From positions 7,026,001 to 7,090,000 of the forward strand of contig CM072343.1 of the NCBI GenBank assembly GCA_036874045.1: DNA of 64,000 nt. The letters are read 5' to 3'. The stretch comes from Cymodocea nodosa. Taxonomy: Eukaryota; Streptophyta; Magnoliopsida; Alismatales; Cymodoceaceae. Below, piece by piece: positions 20,434-31,703 of the stretch (position 1 is its first letter; the number at the start of each line of letters is the position of its first letter). A model generated the notes under the pieces. The model searched no databases. It had not been told where the DNA came from and saw nothing but the letters and a program-made list of their open reading frames with translations. Both the position numbers and the translations under genes were made by a program.

Positions 20434-22704
20434 ATGATGGTCTCCAAGTTCTACAAGAGTCGTGGTAGAGGAAAAGGCAAAGGCAGAGGAGATGGAAAAG
20501 GAAAAGAAATAGACCATGATGAAGTTCCATGAGCTTGGTTTAAGAAAATACTTCGAGTAGACAAAAGGTTAGCAAAAATTTATAGTGAATACTTCTTTCC
20601 TGAAAGAATACTGAATGAAGTTAGATTAGATCTTCATAACACTGATGAAAGTATAAAATACATGGGTATTCGAAGCAAGTTTGATAGGGAATACAAAATG
20701 AAGTATGCTGAAATTGCATTTTTAGAATAGTATGCAAAATATTTAGAAAAAGGTGTAGGTACATCAACTAGAATTCCTCAAATACCCATAAACAGTACAA
20801 GATTACATGCATTTGAGGAAGAACATGAATCTGCTATTCCTACTCCTTTGTATTCAACAGAAAAACAAATAAATATTGCTGTGGATAAAAGAAAAGTTGA
20901 AAGTCTTCAAAAGGTAGTAGCAATAGAAAGTTCCTTAGAAGAATTAAACCATAAAACTTTTATGGAACAATTTCAAAAGAAAACAGCAATACTTGAAGAA
21001 GAGAAACTAACTTATTATAGAAAAAGAAAAATCAGAAAAATTATGTCTAAGGTAACAAAGTCTACTAGAAAAGAAAAATCAGATGAGCATTTATTTCCAA
21101 AGGACAATGTATGTCTAGACATTGTTCCTTTTAGTGCATCTGAAAAACTCATCAGTTTCGGGCATACAAAAACTAATGAAGATAATGAGACTTTATTTTC
21201 TCTTGTTAGAAAACTTGAAAAGAAATCCAAGTCAAATATGAGTTCAAGTTTTTCTATTAGTTCAAGCCTTGATGATGCAAAAATTGAAAAATCAGAGCAT
21301 CAGGCAACTGACATAGAATAAGTTATTACATATATAATTGACAATGTTGAGGCAGTAACTAGTTTACCGGTTGAATTGTCTAGAGTAGCGGATATTGAAA
21401 AAGTTAAGACTCTAGAAGAGCTTAATGTCAATCAACCTTCTTTAGAATCTATAGAAGTAGAGTCTGAGAATTCACATGTATCAATGGAGATATCTGTTGA
21501 ACGAAATGAACAATTACAGACAGATACACTAGCTAAAGAATTTGTTAAAAAATTGAACTCTGACCATTCTATAGAGACTGAACTAATGAATGTTGAGCAC
21601 ATTGAAGATGTTCCTTACACTATTGAAGTTGAAGAATCAAGCTTACATACGCAACTTCAAGAAAATATTTTCATAGAGGAACAACATGACATTCATTTTG
21701 AAGAAGAGGTTCGTGAAGACGAATTAAACTCTAAATCAAGGATTCAGGTATCACCTTCTTTGTGTACAATATTACAAATTCAAGGTAATTCAATTCATTT
21801 TAGATCTGAGGAAGCATTGTAGAAATACAATAATCTGATTACATGTCAGATTCTACATGCTCGTCCAATAAAATTCAGAAATTTGATGGAAATAAGAGAT
21901 CTATTTGAGTTTCAATGTCTAATTCAATTCTTGCCAATTGGAACAGAATGGAAACAATATAAAGAGCTTATTGCAGCCTTTTATACCAATCTGGTCAAGA
22001 ATGACAATTTACTGAAAACTCAAATAAATCAACAAGAGTTCACATTGTCTCTTGAATTCATTTTTGAAGTTTTGGGATTAAAAAATGAGGGTGTTGTTGT
22101 TACGAATCGATTTGACATGATCAAATAGTTGGAATGGGACATTCACTCGCTATCAAAGATTCCAGATGTATATACTAAAATAAGGTTAATGGAAAATCTG
22201 AATGTAGAGGCTAGGTTTATTGCAAATATATTGCATGCCAATTTATTTCAGAGAGTCAGACACAATATGGAAGTCAGCAGAAGCTATTTACATGCAACTT
22301 ATGGTCTGTTGAATAGAATTCATATCAATTGGTTTGATGTTTTCATTTCTCAACTACAACATATGAGTTCAAAGTTATTTTTTGGTGATGCTGTATGTAG
22401 ACTCCTTGCAAACCAATTGAATTTATCCGACTAGCCCTCTAAAACTAAAGGCATGAGAGCTTTTAGTGTAAAAGATTTGCAAAAATTCTAGGCCATGCAT
22501 CAATCTCAACCTCATCAACAACAACCACCAGAATGTACAGAACAGATTCAACCACAATAGTCTAGTTATTCAGATCGAGCAGAACAGCAACCCCAGCTAC
22601 CTCCTTCCCTAGATGATGTGCTTAACAACATCAGAAATGATATTAGGCCTCTAGGAGATAAAATATGTAATGCTATAAGTGATATACTTAGGAGGGATAG
22701 ATAA
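20434..22704 (+). pseudogene. Extra (env-position) ORF of C1, 756 codons, nonsense-broken
   Basis: One reading frame from ATG 20434 to TAA 22702-22704 without a frameshift but with eight stops (20530, 20728, 21319, 21820, 22126, 22432, 22489, 22558). The N-terminus is short and basic (SRGRGKGKGRGDGKGK). Next comes a WFKKIL...IYSEYFFPE segment, then a long charged Glu/Lys/Ser-rich middle. A conserved domain (about 21880-22480) follows, with LFEFQCLIQF, LEFIFEVLGLKNEG, ARFIANIL and LNRIHINWFDVF. A Gln/Pro-rich tail ends LRRDR. I see no signal peptide or membrane helix, so the env position does not imply an envelope protein. The domain is shared with the additional ORF of gypsy G2. Function unknown. 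Confidence 0.8.
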
Positions 22705-22879
22705 ATGTCTGTTTGCTTGTTTCTGAATACAAAATGTAATGTTTGTATTTCTTGCTTGATTATTTGAACAATACATTTTTATGTAAATGGTTCAATTCTT
22801 ATTTATGTTTATACAAAGTTGAGCTATATACACTTATCTCTTAATTTATATACTATGTAATTATCTTTTTGATTAATGA

Positions 22880-22893
22880 CAAAAAGGGGGAGA
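22880..22893 (+). other. First polypurine tract of C1 (internal)
   Basis: CAAAAAGGGGGAGA, about 330 bases before the LTR, almost identical to the LTR-proximal tract. C4 also has two such tracts. Confidence 0.6.
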
Positions 22894-23216
22894 AATGTTA
22901 TAAATTCAAAAGAAGAAGATGATTATGATTTATATTATAAAGGGAGATGATATTTAAGTGGTTATTGTAATCTGATAGATGATAATGTAATCTGAAAGAT
23001 AATTATGTGGTTATTAAAATCTGAAAGATACTTGTGTACTTATTGACATCTAAAAATTTTATCTCTAAGAGGTGAATTTGACACAAACAATAGAAATAAG
23101 CTTAAGTGAACTTAAGTCAACAAACTTGTTTGTTGAATTAAAAGTTAACCCAACGAAGATGCTTTGTTGAGTTAAAATATATTTCATAATTGATTTAATA
23201 TGGTTTTGTCATCATC

Positions 23217-23230
23217 AAAAAGGGGGAGAT
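23217..23230 (+). other. LTR-proximal polypurine tract of C1
   Basis: AAAAAGGGGGAGAT immediately before the 3' LTR; primes plus-strand synthesis. Confidence 0.85.
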
Positions 23231-24794
23231 TGTTGAGTATTTTGTTTTGATGATGTGTGCTAAATGAAAGTAATCATATTTGCTCAATTACTATTGCTTG
23301 TGAAAAGAAATTAAAAACATCAATTAATATAGAAAAAGCTTACTGATATAAATACTTGTCTGTATTGGATCTGAAATTATATTGTTAAATAACTAGTCAT
23401 TTCGTTGCATTAATTTCTCATTTAACTAAACGTTAAGATAACGTGTGTTTTTATTGAGAAGCATAATATGTTTTAAAGTTATATCTTTTGTATCATGAAT
23501 AGTGCACGTTTAGACAACTCGTTAAGTTGAGTGTTATTTGTATATAGGTCACCTGAAAACTCGTTAAGTTAGGGGCTTAAAGGTTAAAATAGGTCATGTG
23601 AGAACTCGTTAAGTTAGTGAGTAAAAGAAGAGACGAACTCGTTAAGTTAGTGTTGTACACGTGGTGAAATTAAAGGTTACGAATGTTATATTGTATCACG
23701 TGAGGTGCACATGTTTAACTCGTTAAGTTAACATAACTAAACGCATTGAGTTGCTATATTGAACACTAAGGCAACACGTTCGGTTAGTGTTATAAAACTT
23801 TTGTTATTTATGCGCGTGGTAAAATTCTTATTATAAAAACATTTGTTTATCACTAGTTCGTTAAGTTATTTGTAACACAACGAAGTTGGTTTGTTGAGTT
23901 ATCGTAACACCACGAAGTTGGTTCATTGAGTTTGCATAACACCACAGACTTAGTTCGTTGAGTTAGCTACAGTACTTGTCATGTGAGTTGGCACATGAGG
24001 AACTTGTTAAGTTAGAAACGTTAAGTTATATATCTACTTGTGTTACTCGTTTAGTTAACATTAAAGTAACGACTACTTATTATTACACTTGATGAAAAAT
24101 TTTGGACAAAAAAGTTTATTTTGTAGGAAAGTTTTCAGAGATCCAAGATTGATGATTAAAGAAAATTCGAAATGTAAATGTGTGTATTTCGATGAAGGAA
24201 AAAGAGAAGACGTGAAGAAGTGGAAAACTAGTAGTGATTAAACATGGAGGATATGCATGAAATGAAGATATAGTATAAAAGGCATAGAATTCTCGTTGAT
24301 CAACCATCCATGCACACCAAACGAAAAATCTTTTCAGGGATCAAAAACACTCTTCGGGGAAAAGCTCTCCGATGAAAGATAATTCAATGAAGCAGAAAAG
24401 GTTAGATTTATGTCATTGAAGATCTAAAGTATCAAGAGGAAGCAAATTCGGTGAAGCAGAGAAAGACAAGATATTCGTCACTAAAGAATTGCTGAAGAAG
24501 AAAAAGAAGAAGAAGAAGAAAGATCTCAAATAGGGAGAAATGCTTTAAATTCTGCAAATTAGTTTTCTCTATTTGTAGTTATGAAATTGTATAGATGAAA
24601 CATGGTATTGATATATAATTGCATCTACAATTTCTGAGGAGAATTGAATTGTATATTGTAATTGAAACCTTGAATAAAATGATTTTATGAAAATAGTGTC
24701 TCGACTTGTTTTTAAGTTTTGAAGTTTCAATTATAATCGAAAAAAGTTGAAAAACACAATTCACCCCCCTCTTGTGTAGCCATATGATCCTACA
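23231..24794 (+). repeat. 3' LTR of C1
   Basis: TGTTGAGTATT ... ATCCTACA, 1564 bases, same content as the 5' LTR (TATAAAA at 24274, AATAAA at 24673, CACGTG boxes, GAAGAAGAAG run near 24490). Followed by the right copy of the duplication, TATAA (24795-24799). Confidence 0.92.
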
Positions 24795-24857
24795 TATAAA
24801 TAGTTTATAATTACATACAAATAGATATTTTTCAATATAAGTAGATGAATACATATT

Positions 24858-26516
24858 TTAATCCTTCTTCCTTAGTTCATCTACTTCCTTATGGAGCTTT
24901 TTTAGTTGATTAATTCGTTCTACACCTCCTACAAATTCTCCAAAAGGTACAGTCATCTCAACAACAACAACAGCATAATTTTTATATTCTTTCACTGAAA
25001 TAGTTCTTGATCTCATCCTTTTAGATGCCTATTTCGTGAAATCTATTCCTTCCACCATTAATTTTGGTATCAAGTCCCCATAAAATAGTTTCTTCTTTGC
25101 TAATTTAATCTTTGACAGGAAGACTTGATACCAATTAACTTGAATTCTATTTACAACTGCATACATGGCTCATTTAACAAATTGACTCAATTCAATGTCA
25201 TGGTCATGCCTCTAATAGATAGTTTTAACTAAAATGTTTGCCACCATATGTGCTTTCCCATTTAAATACTTCAGTCTATTCAGTAATAGCACATTAGGGT
25301 CGATGGCCAAACATTGCTTGATTTCTTGTTCTATCCATTCAATTGTAGTTGTATTTTTTAGAATTTCAATCCCTTCATTTTTCAATCCAAAAATGTTGTG
25401 GAGGTATTCAAGTGTTATCTGAATATTAACTTCCTCCACATTTGAGATTAATTTTCCTTCTTCCTCTCTCAAATTTGCTTAAAAACTGGGCACTAAATTT
25501 TTATAAACTACATGCCCTTTTACTTTAGGAAAAAATTGTAGTAGGCCTTGGAATTCAAATAATTCTTTAATATCCTTCATTCTAGTCTAGTTAACTGACC
25601 TACTATAAATTATACCATACCCCTTTATCTCTTGAAACTTATCATAAGCTTCCTAACTCCAGAAATAAATTTCATTCAGAATAGTTGCTTCTATTGGGTT
25701 ATGAATTTGGATTTGTTACTCTAGAGGGGTCTGTTCTTGACTTTCTTCTTCAATCTGTTGAGCTTGTTGCTCTAATTGTTGTTGAAAATAATTCAGAGAT
25801 TCTTGCCTTTCAGTTCTAGAATGTGGTGGAGAGCCTACAAAACTTTCCACACTTTTATCTTGTAATTTCTCTAGTAATTGCTGAAGAGTTTCATTTTCTT
25901 TAATAGAATCTATCGAATTCTTCTCTTTTTGTTCATCTTCCTGCTCAACTTCTTCTTTTTCTTTTTCCTCCTCACTGCCAACCTACATTGTCATTGTTCT
26001 TTCTAATTCATTCGTAGATTGAGATAGGGTCCCAAGCACAACATATTTTTCCCTAACTTCTTTTTCCAATTCTTCAAGCTGTAGACTAATTTCAGCTTGT
26101 TATTCTTCTCTTCTTTGCTCCTACTCTTGATCTTCTTCTTCTTTTGATAGCAAATCCACAAAAATGGGCTCTTTATGCCCTATTGCTGGTACTACAAGTT
26201 CTAATTTAATTTCTTCTTGAGCCTTAAGCACTATTTCTTTTCATTTTCTTCTTCTAAATAGTTGTGTCTAATCTTCTTCTTCTGATAATAAGTCAATAAA
26301 AATAGGCTCTTCAGGCCCTCGAGCCACAGGTACTGGCTCTTCCTATTTTACATCATATATGTTTGTTGGCCTTGAAGATCTAACCTCATATTCTTTTGTA
26401 ATAGGTATGGCAATGGCTTCTTGATGTTTTTCAATTTTAACTTTGTATTAGGCCTTCCACTTTTCTATAGCCCTTCTTTTGTGAAGTGCATTAAACACCA
26501 AATGTGCTTTATTTAC
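24858..26516 (-). pseudogene. Additional ORF of gypsy G2, C-terminal two thirds
   Basis: Minus strand from the S1 insertion to TAA 24858-24860. The order is an acidic, Glu/Gln-rich region with coiled-coil character (about 25700-26500, EEEKEKEEVEQEDEQKEK), then a conserved domain: LFEFQGLLQFFPK (about 25570), LEYLHNIFGLKNEG (about 25390), AHMVANILVK, VNRIQVNWYQVFLSK (about 25140) and KKLFYGDLIPKLM. It ends in an SVKEYKNY motif and a charged C-terminus. Several stops are in frame. The domain is clearly the same as in the C1 extra ORF although the elements belong to different superfamilies. Known relatives in plants are only called putative transposon proteins. Function unknown. Confidence 0.75.
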
Positions 26517-28094
26517 TGTAGTATCGTATGGCTACACAAGAGGGGGGTGAATTGTGTATCTTTAATATTTTCTCAAATATATTTGAAACCTTAAAACTCA
26601 AAAACAAGTCGAGACATTATTTTCATAAAATCATTTTTATTCAAGGTTTCAATTACAATATACAATTCAATTCTCCTCAGAAATTGTAGATGCAATTATA
26701 TTTCAATACCATGTATCATCTAAACAATTTCATAACTACAAATAGAGAAAACTAATTTGCGGAATTTAAAACTTTTCTCCCTGTTTGAGATCTTTCTTCT
26801 TCTTCTTTTTCTTCTCCAGCAATTCTTTAGTGACGAATATCTTGTCTTTTCATGCTTCACTGAATTTGCTTTCTTCTGATACTTCAAATCTTCAGTGACG
26901 AAAATCTTACCTTTTTATGCTTCACTGAACTTTCTTCCACTTGAGAGATTTTCCCTGAGAAGGTGCTTTTGATCCCTGAAAAAGATTTTTCTTTTGGTGT
27001 GCAGGGATGGTTTGATCCTTGAAAAGATTTTTCATTTTGTGTGCAAGGATAAATTGATCAACGAGAATTCTATGCCTTTTATACTGTATCTTCATTTCAT
27101 GCATATCCTTCATGCTTAACCACCACCAGTTTTCCACTTCTCCACGTCTTTTCTTTTTCCTTCATCGAAACACACACGTTCTAACCCACGTTTATATTTC
27201 GAATTTTCTTTAATCATCAGTCCTAGATCTCTGAAAAATTTCCTGCAAAATAAACTTTCTCGTCCAAAAGTTTTTCATCAATGTAATAAGAAGTCGTTAC
27301 TTTAATGTTAACTAAATGAGTAACACAAGTATATATATAACTTAACGTTTCTAACTTAACGAGTTCCTCATGTGTCATTTCACGTGACAAGTACTGTAGC
27401 TAACTCAATGAACTATGTCTGTGGTGTTATGATAACTCAACGAACCATCTCCGTTGTGTTATGATAACTCAATGAACCAGTAATAAACAAATGTTTTTAT
27501 AATAAGAATTTTACCACGTGCAAAAATAACAACTTAAGTTTATAACGCTAACCTAACGCGTTGCCTTAGTGTTCAATATAGCAACTCAACGCGTTTAGTT
27601 ATGTTAACTTAACGAGTTAAACATGTGTACCTCACGTGATACAATACAACATTCATAACTTATAATTTCACCACGTGTATAACACTAACTTAACGAGTTC
27701 GTCTCTTCTTTTACTCACTAACTTAACGAGTTATCACGTGACCTATTTTAACTTTTAAGCCTCTAACTTAACGAGTTCTCACGTGACCTCTATACAAACA
27801 AAACTCTAACTTAACGAGTTGTCTAAACGTGCACTGTTCATGATACAGAAGATATAACATTAAAACATATCATGCTTTTCAATAAAAACACACATTAACT
27901 TAACGTTTAGCTAAATGAGAAATTAATGCAACGAAACGACTAGTTATTAACTTTAGATCCAATACAGACAAGTATTTATATCAGTAAGTTTTTTCTGTAA
28001 TTGATGATTTTAATTTCTTTTCACAAGCAATAGTAATTGAGCAAATATGATTATTTTCATTCAGCACACATCATCAAAACAAAAATACTCAACA
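26517..28094 (-). repeat. S1: solo LTR of the C1-C3 copia family
   Basis: Minus-oriented LTR, 1578 bases. In plus orientation it runs from TGTAGTATCGTATGG to CTCAACA, the reverse of the C1 LTR ends. Flanked by TTTAC at 26512-26516 and 28095-28099. No internal sequence, so it arose by LTR-LTR recombination of an inserted element. It splits the additional ORF of G2. Confidence 0.92.
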
Positions 28095-28680
28095 TTTACT
28101 ACCATATCTTCTGATTCTCCTTGGTTTTTCCCCACTTGAACCAGTTCTTCAAACTCTCTTAATTCTTCTTCAGTAGATGACCCTATAACTACCACCCTTT
28201 CTAGTCTAAGTGGTGGAATTGAAGGTCTTGCTTGTTCTGCTGTTGCAAACACTTTAGCTTGCTCTCTTAGTTGTACTTGATGTGAAGGTTCCGACTGTTG
28301 CTCTTGTTCTTCCTGCATTTCAGCTTGTTCCCTTCTTTGTTGCTCTTTGCGTTGCATTCTTGCATATGCAACTATCTCCCTTATAAACCACACCGTGATT
28401 TCCTTCTTATAAGTTCTAGGGAAACTTCATTGTTCGGCCTGATTTTTCTTTCCCTATTGACAACTACTTCTATAGCTACTTGTATTCTTATTTCCATTAT
28501 CGTAGGTATTCTAAAATTTAAATCTATGAGCTTTCTTGTAAAAAAGAATAGATCATCCTCTACCTTTTCTAGTTGCTTCTCTCTGGTAGTATTTTTGATC
28601 TTCTACCTTGAATGTCATTCCTCTAATTATCTAAGGAATTTTGTAGTGTCGATTTGATCCCAAAAGTCTGGCATCATCTT
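28095..28680 (-). pseudogene. Additional ORF of gypsy G2, N-terminal part
   Basis: Upstream part of the ORF interrupted by S1. The stretch to 28393 reads VWFIREIVAYARMQRKEQQ followed by a Gln/Glu-rich low-complexity run and TEEELREFEELVQ. Further upstream the frame is disturbed; candidate ATGs are at 28672-28677 (MMPDFW). The start is uncertain. The Gln/Glu-rich part may form a coiled coil. Confidence 0.55.
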
Positions 28681-29339
28681 GACCTTCGTGGTCTTACAGA
28701 ATGGAACAAAATTGCTCTGATCTTTTCTGTTCAAAGTTTTAAATGATTTATGCGGATAATGCCCCCAAATCCTAAGTTTTAGTATAAATAAATCCTAAGT
28801 TTTTGGTGGGTAATTGGGTCATTTCCTATGCAATCTATCACTACTCACGCATACTACTCTATGGAATTACGGTTAACTCTATAGACTAAGTTCGTAGACT
28901 TACCTTGAATACTTCATTGAGTTACAGTTAACTCAATAGAGTAAGTTCATTGAGTTAAGCTTAACTCAACGGACTTCTCATAAAGTTATAACTAATAAAA
29001 ATAATTATAATAATAATTTATAATTCGGTCTCACCAACTCTTAATTTTTCTATTTCCTTAACTTTAGTCAAACCATTGCATTTCCTTAGTCGAACACATT
29101 TCTTTCTTTTTCTTCCAAATGAGCTGATACCATGCTTCGATAAAATCGACACATTTACTTAATATACTATATATATATATATATATTTATATATTTCAGT
29201 CAAACCGATGGATCCTTTCAGTGTGACCATAACAATATTTTTTATTTTAATATATGTTTCGGTAAAACTAATAATTTCTTTCAGTTGAACTGTTACTATA
29301 TTTAAAATAATATATATATAAATATATATCTTTTATAAA
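28681..29339. other. Non-coding gap between integrase and additional ORF of G2
   Basis: No gene seen. 28858-28985 contains alternating GTTAACTC and TTCATTGAGTTA motifs like those in the LTRs. 29169-29187 is an (AT)n run, and 29000-29340 is strongly AT-rich. Confidence 0.6.
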
Positions 29340-30442
29340 CTAACTAGGACTCGAGTAGTCCTCTACTCTTACTTCTTCTATAATTCCAAAGGAACTTTTT
29401 GGAAATTTCAAAATAGGTCTAAGTCTTTGTCTATTTACTTTAAATATATTCTGATTTTTAGGATTTTCAATTTCTATAGCTTCATAGGGATAAATATTTT
29501 GAACTATATAAGGTCCTGCCCATCTAGATCTTAATTTTCCAAAATAGTTATGAAGTCTAGTCATGTAAAGATATACTTCTTGTCATATTTCAAAAGTTTT
29601 TATAATAATTTTCTTATTATGCCAAAACTTCATTTTCTCTTTTTCTTTTATAGTTTTTGAATAAGCTTCATTCCTAAATTCTTCTAACTCAATTAATTAC
29701 ATTTTTCTATTTTCAGCAGCTTGATTTAAATTAGTGTTTAGAGTTTTTAATACCCAAAAAGCTTTATATTCAATTTCAACTAGTAAATGGCAACTTTTTC
29801 CATAAACTATCCTAAAATGTGACATACCTAAGCTTGTCTTATAAGTAGTTCTATAGGCCCAAAGTGCATCTATTAATCTATTAGCCCAATCTTTCCTAGT
29901 AGGATTTACTATTTTTTCTAAGATTATCTTAATTTGTTTGTTTGCACTTTCTACTTGTCCAATTGTTTGCAGATAATATGATGTTACTATTTTGTGATTT
30001 ACTCCATATTTCTTCATTAAGGCTTCAAAATTTCTATTACAGAAATGAGTTCCTCTATCACTAATAATAACTTTAGGTGTTCCAAATCTAGCAATTATAT
30101 TAGTTTCGATAAAATGTATTACCACTTTGTTGTCATTAGTTTTTGTAGGAATAGCTTCTATCCATTTAGATACATAATCCACCCCCAACAATATATAATT
30201 AAATTAATTAGACATAGGAAATGGACCCATAAAATCTATTCCCTACACATCAAAGATTTCAACCCCAACAATAGGATTTAGAGGCATCATATTCCTCTTT
30301 GATATCCTTCTTACTTGTTGACATCTTAAACAACTTAAGCAATATTTATGAGCATCTTTGAATAGTGTTGGCTAATAGAAAACACATTGCAAAATCTTGG
30401 TAGTAGTTTTCTCTAAACCAAAATGTCCTCCACATGCTTGGT
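29340..30442 (-). pseudogene. Ty3/gypsy integrase of G2, core and C-terminus
   Basis: Inserts the cDNA into the genome. Minus strand: the end of the zinc region (CLSCLRCQQ, about 30315), then the catalytic core with GIDFMGPFP (first Asp, about 30215), PKVIISDRGTHF (second Asp, about 30060) and IGQVESANKQIK (Glu, about 29945). The C-terminal GPY/F module follows: LRSRWAGPYIVQ and FKVNRQRLRP (29340-29564). All three acidic residues are visible. Stops (for instance in the segment before GIDF) and a gap of frame between 29565 and 29697 break it. The N-terminal part lies beyond S2. Confidence 0.88.
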
Positions 30443-31703
30443 TGCAGGATCGTTTGTATCACAAGAGGGGGGGTGAATTGTGTCTTTAGTAATTAAACTA
30501 GCAGATAAAATAAGAGCACAAAACACTCGTAAATGAAATTCTATTCTTTTATTTCAAGATAGAATTTACAATATCTTTTCAGCTCAATTCCCTTCTTGAC
30601 GGTTTTGATACAGTAATTTTTGATATACAATTCAAATAGGAAAACAAAGCTTCTTTTCAAAACTAATTTTGAATTGTATAAAACCTAATCTTTAAGCACA
30701 CAGCTCTTTTCTTTCTCTTTGCTCTACTTCTGTATCTTTTCTTCTCTAGTTGTCGAATTTCCAGACCTCTTGCGTTTACAGCTCCTTTTCTAAAATTGCT
30801 TGGAATTTTGAACTTCTTTTGATGTTGGAGAACTTTTCAGAATATGAATATTCAAACTTAACTTTTCAGTTAGGGATCCAGATTGAATATTCAGACTTGG
30901 TTTTTTTTTTTTTGAGATTGGGATCCCCTATTGTAATGTAGCTCGTACTCTCTATTAGTAGTCGAACTCTGTTGTCTTTCATGTTCAACATGTTCATCCT
31001 CTTGATCCACAATCCATAATCCATAATACACGTACTAATTTTCTCTTTAATCCAAATTACTTTCTATTTAAATTTCCATTTTCTTCACTAACATTTTGAG
31101 TTTCCACAATCAACACTCGTAGAGACATCGAAACTTTATCTTCCTGGTGTCTTGTAGAATATCTTCTAAGTCTTCGATTTAGTCTAACATTTATCCTTCA
31201 ACTCCTATAAAAACTCAAACACTTATCTTTTAACTCTTCGAGTTTTTGCACTTGCAAAACACGTGACTAAACAAAGAAACTTATCTATTCGTTAGTCCTT
31301 TTATAAAACTCAAACAGTTATCTATCCATGCGTATAAAAACACAAACAGTTAAAAATTGTGTCCTTTTATAAAACACAAACAGTTATCTAACTATTCGAT
31401 TTTTCATTACCGAACGCACATGGAAAACACGTGACAACTTAAAACATTAAAAACACACATGCAGATAACTTAACTATACGAGTTTTAACATAAAGTATTC
31501 GACAAAAACGACACGTTAACTATCCAAAAGTTTAACTATTCAAAATCTAGCTCTTTGGAAATCTTTAATTTATCCGACATAAAAATGAAACTTTCCGATG
31601 ATCTCTTAACTATTATACTTAGAGAAATATACTTAGAGAATATTATGTAGACTTATTTAAATATGTTAATAAAGCATATATCATCAAAATTAAATACCTA
31701 ACA
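30443..31703 (-). repeat. S2: solo LTR of a further SIRE-like copia family
   Basis: 1261 bases. In plus orientation it runs from TGCAGGATCGTTTG to ACCTAACA. Flanked by TTGGT at 30438-30442 and 31704-31708. It has the C-rich end motif (GAGGGGGGGTGAATTG) but differs from the C1-C3 LTR through most of its length. CACGTG occurs at 31260 and 31428; TAACTCTTCGA at 31231. No related full element is in the window. It splits the integrase of G2. Confidence 0.9.

Larger units (their letters stand above)
14013..24794 (+). mobile_element. C1: SIRE/Maximus-like Ty1/copia element with post-pol ORF, pol internally deleted
   Basis: Complete-ended 10.8 kb element: TG...CA LTRs of 1579 and 1564 bases, Met-tRNA-type primer site, gag, remnants of pol, long spacer, an extra ORF of 756 codons, two purine tracts and TSD TATAA. 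Large LTRs, the gag type and the ORF after pol point to the SIRE/Maximus lineage. Protease, integrase and most of RT are gone, so this copy could only have moved with help or decayed after insertion. By eye the first 215 bases of the two LTRs differ at about a dozen sites, nearly all transitions, so it is not recent. It lies inside G2. Confidence 0.92.

Noticed and set aside
20434-22704. Reading the C1 extra ORF as a retroviral-type envelope gene
   Set aside because: No signal peptide, no hydrophobic membrane segment, basic N-terminus and Gln/Pro-rich tail. Only the position resembles env.
29169-29187. (AT)n run as a possible functional element
   Set aside because: A simple microsatellite in an AT-rich non-coding stretch; nothing around it suggests a role.
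30750-30941. A 63-codon ORF in S2
   Set aside because: It lies inside a solo LTR with TSD and contains low-complexity runs (a T-run near 30901). No support for a gene.
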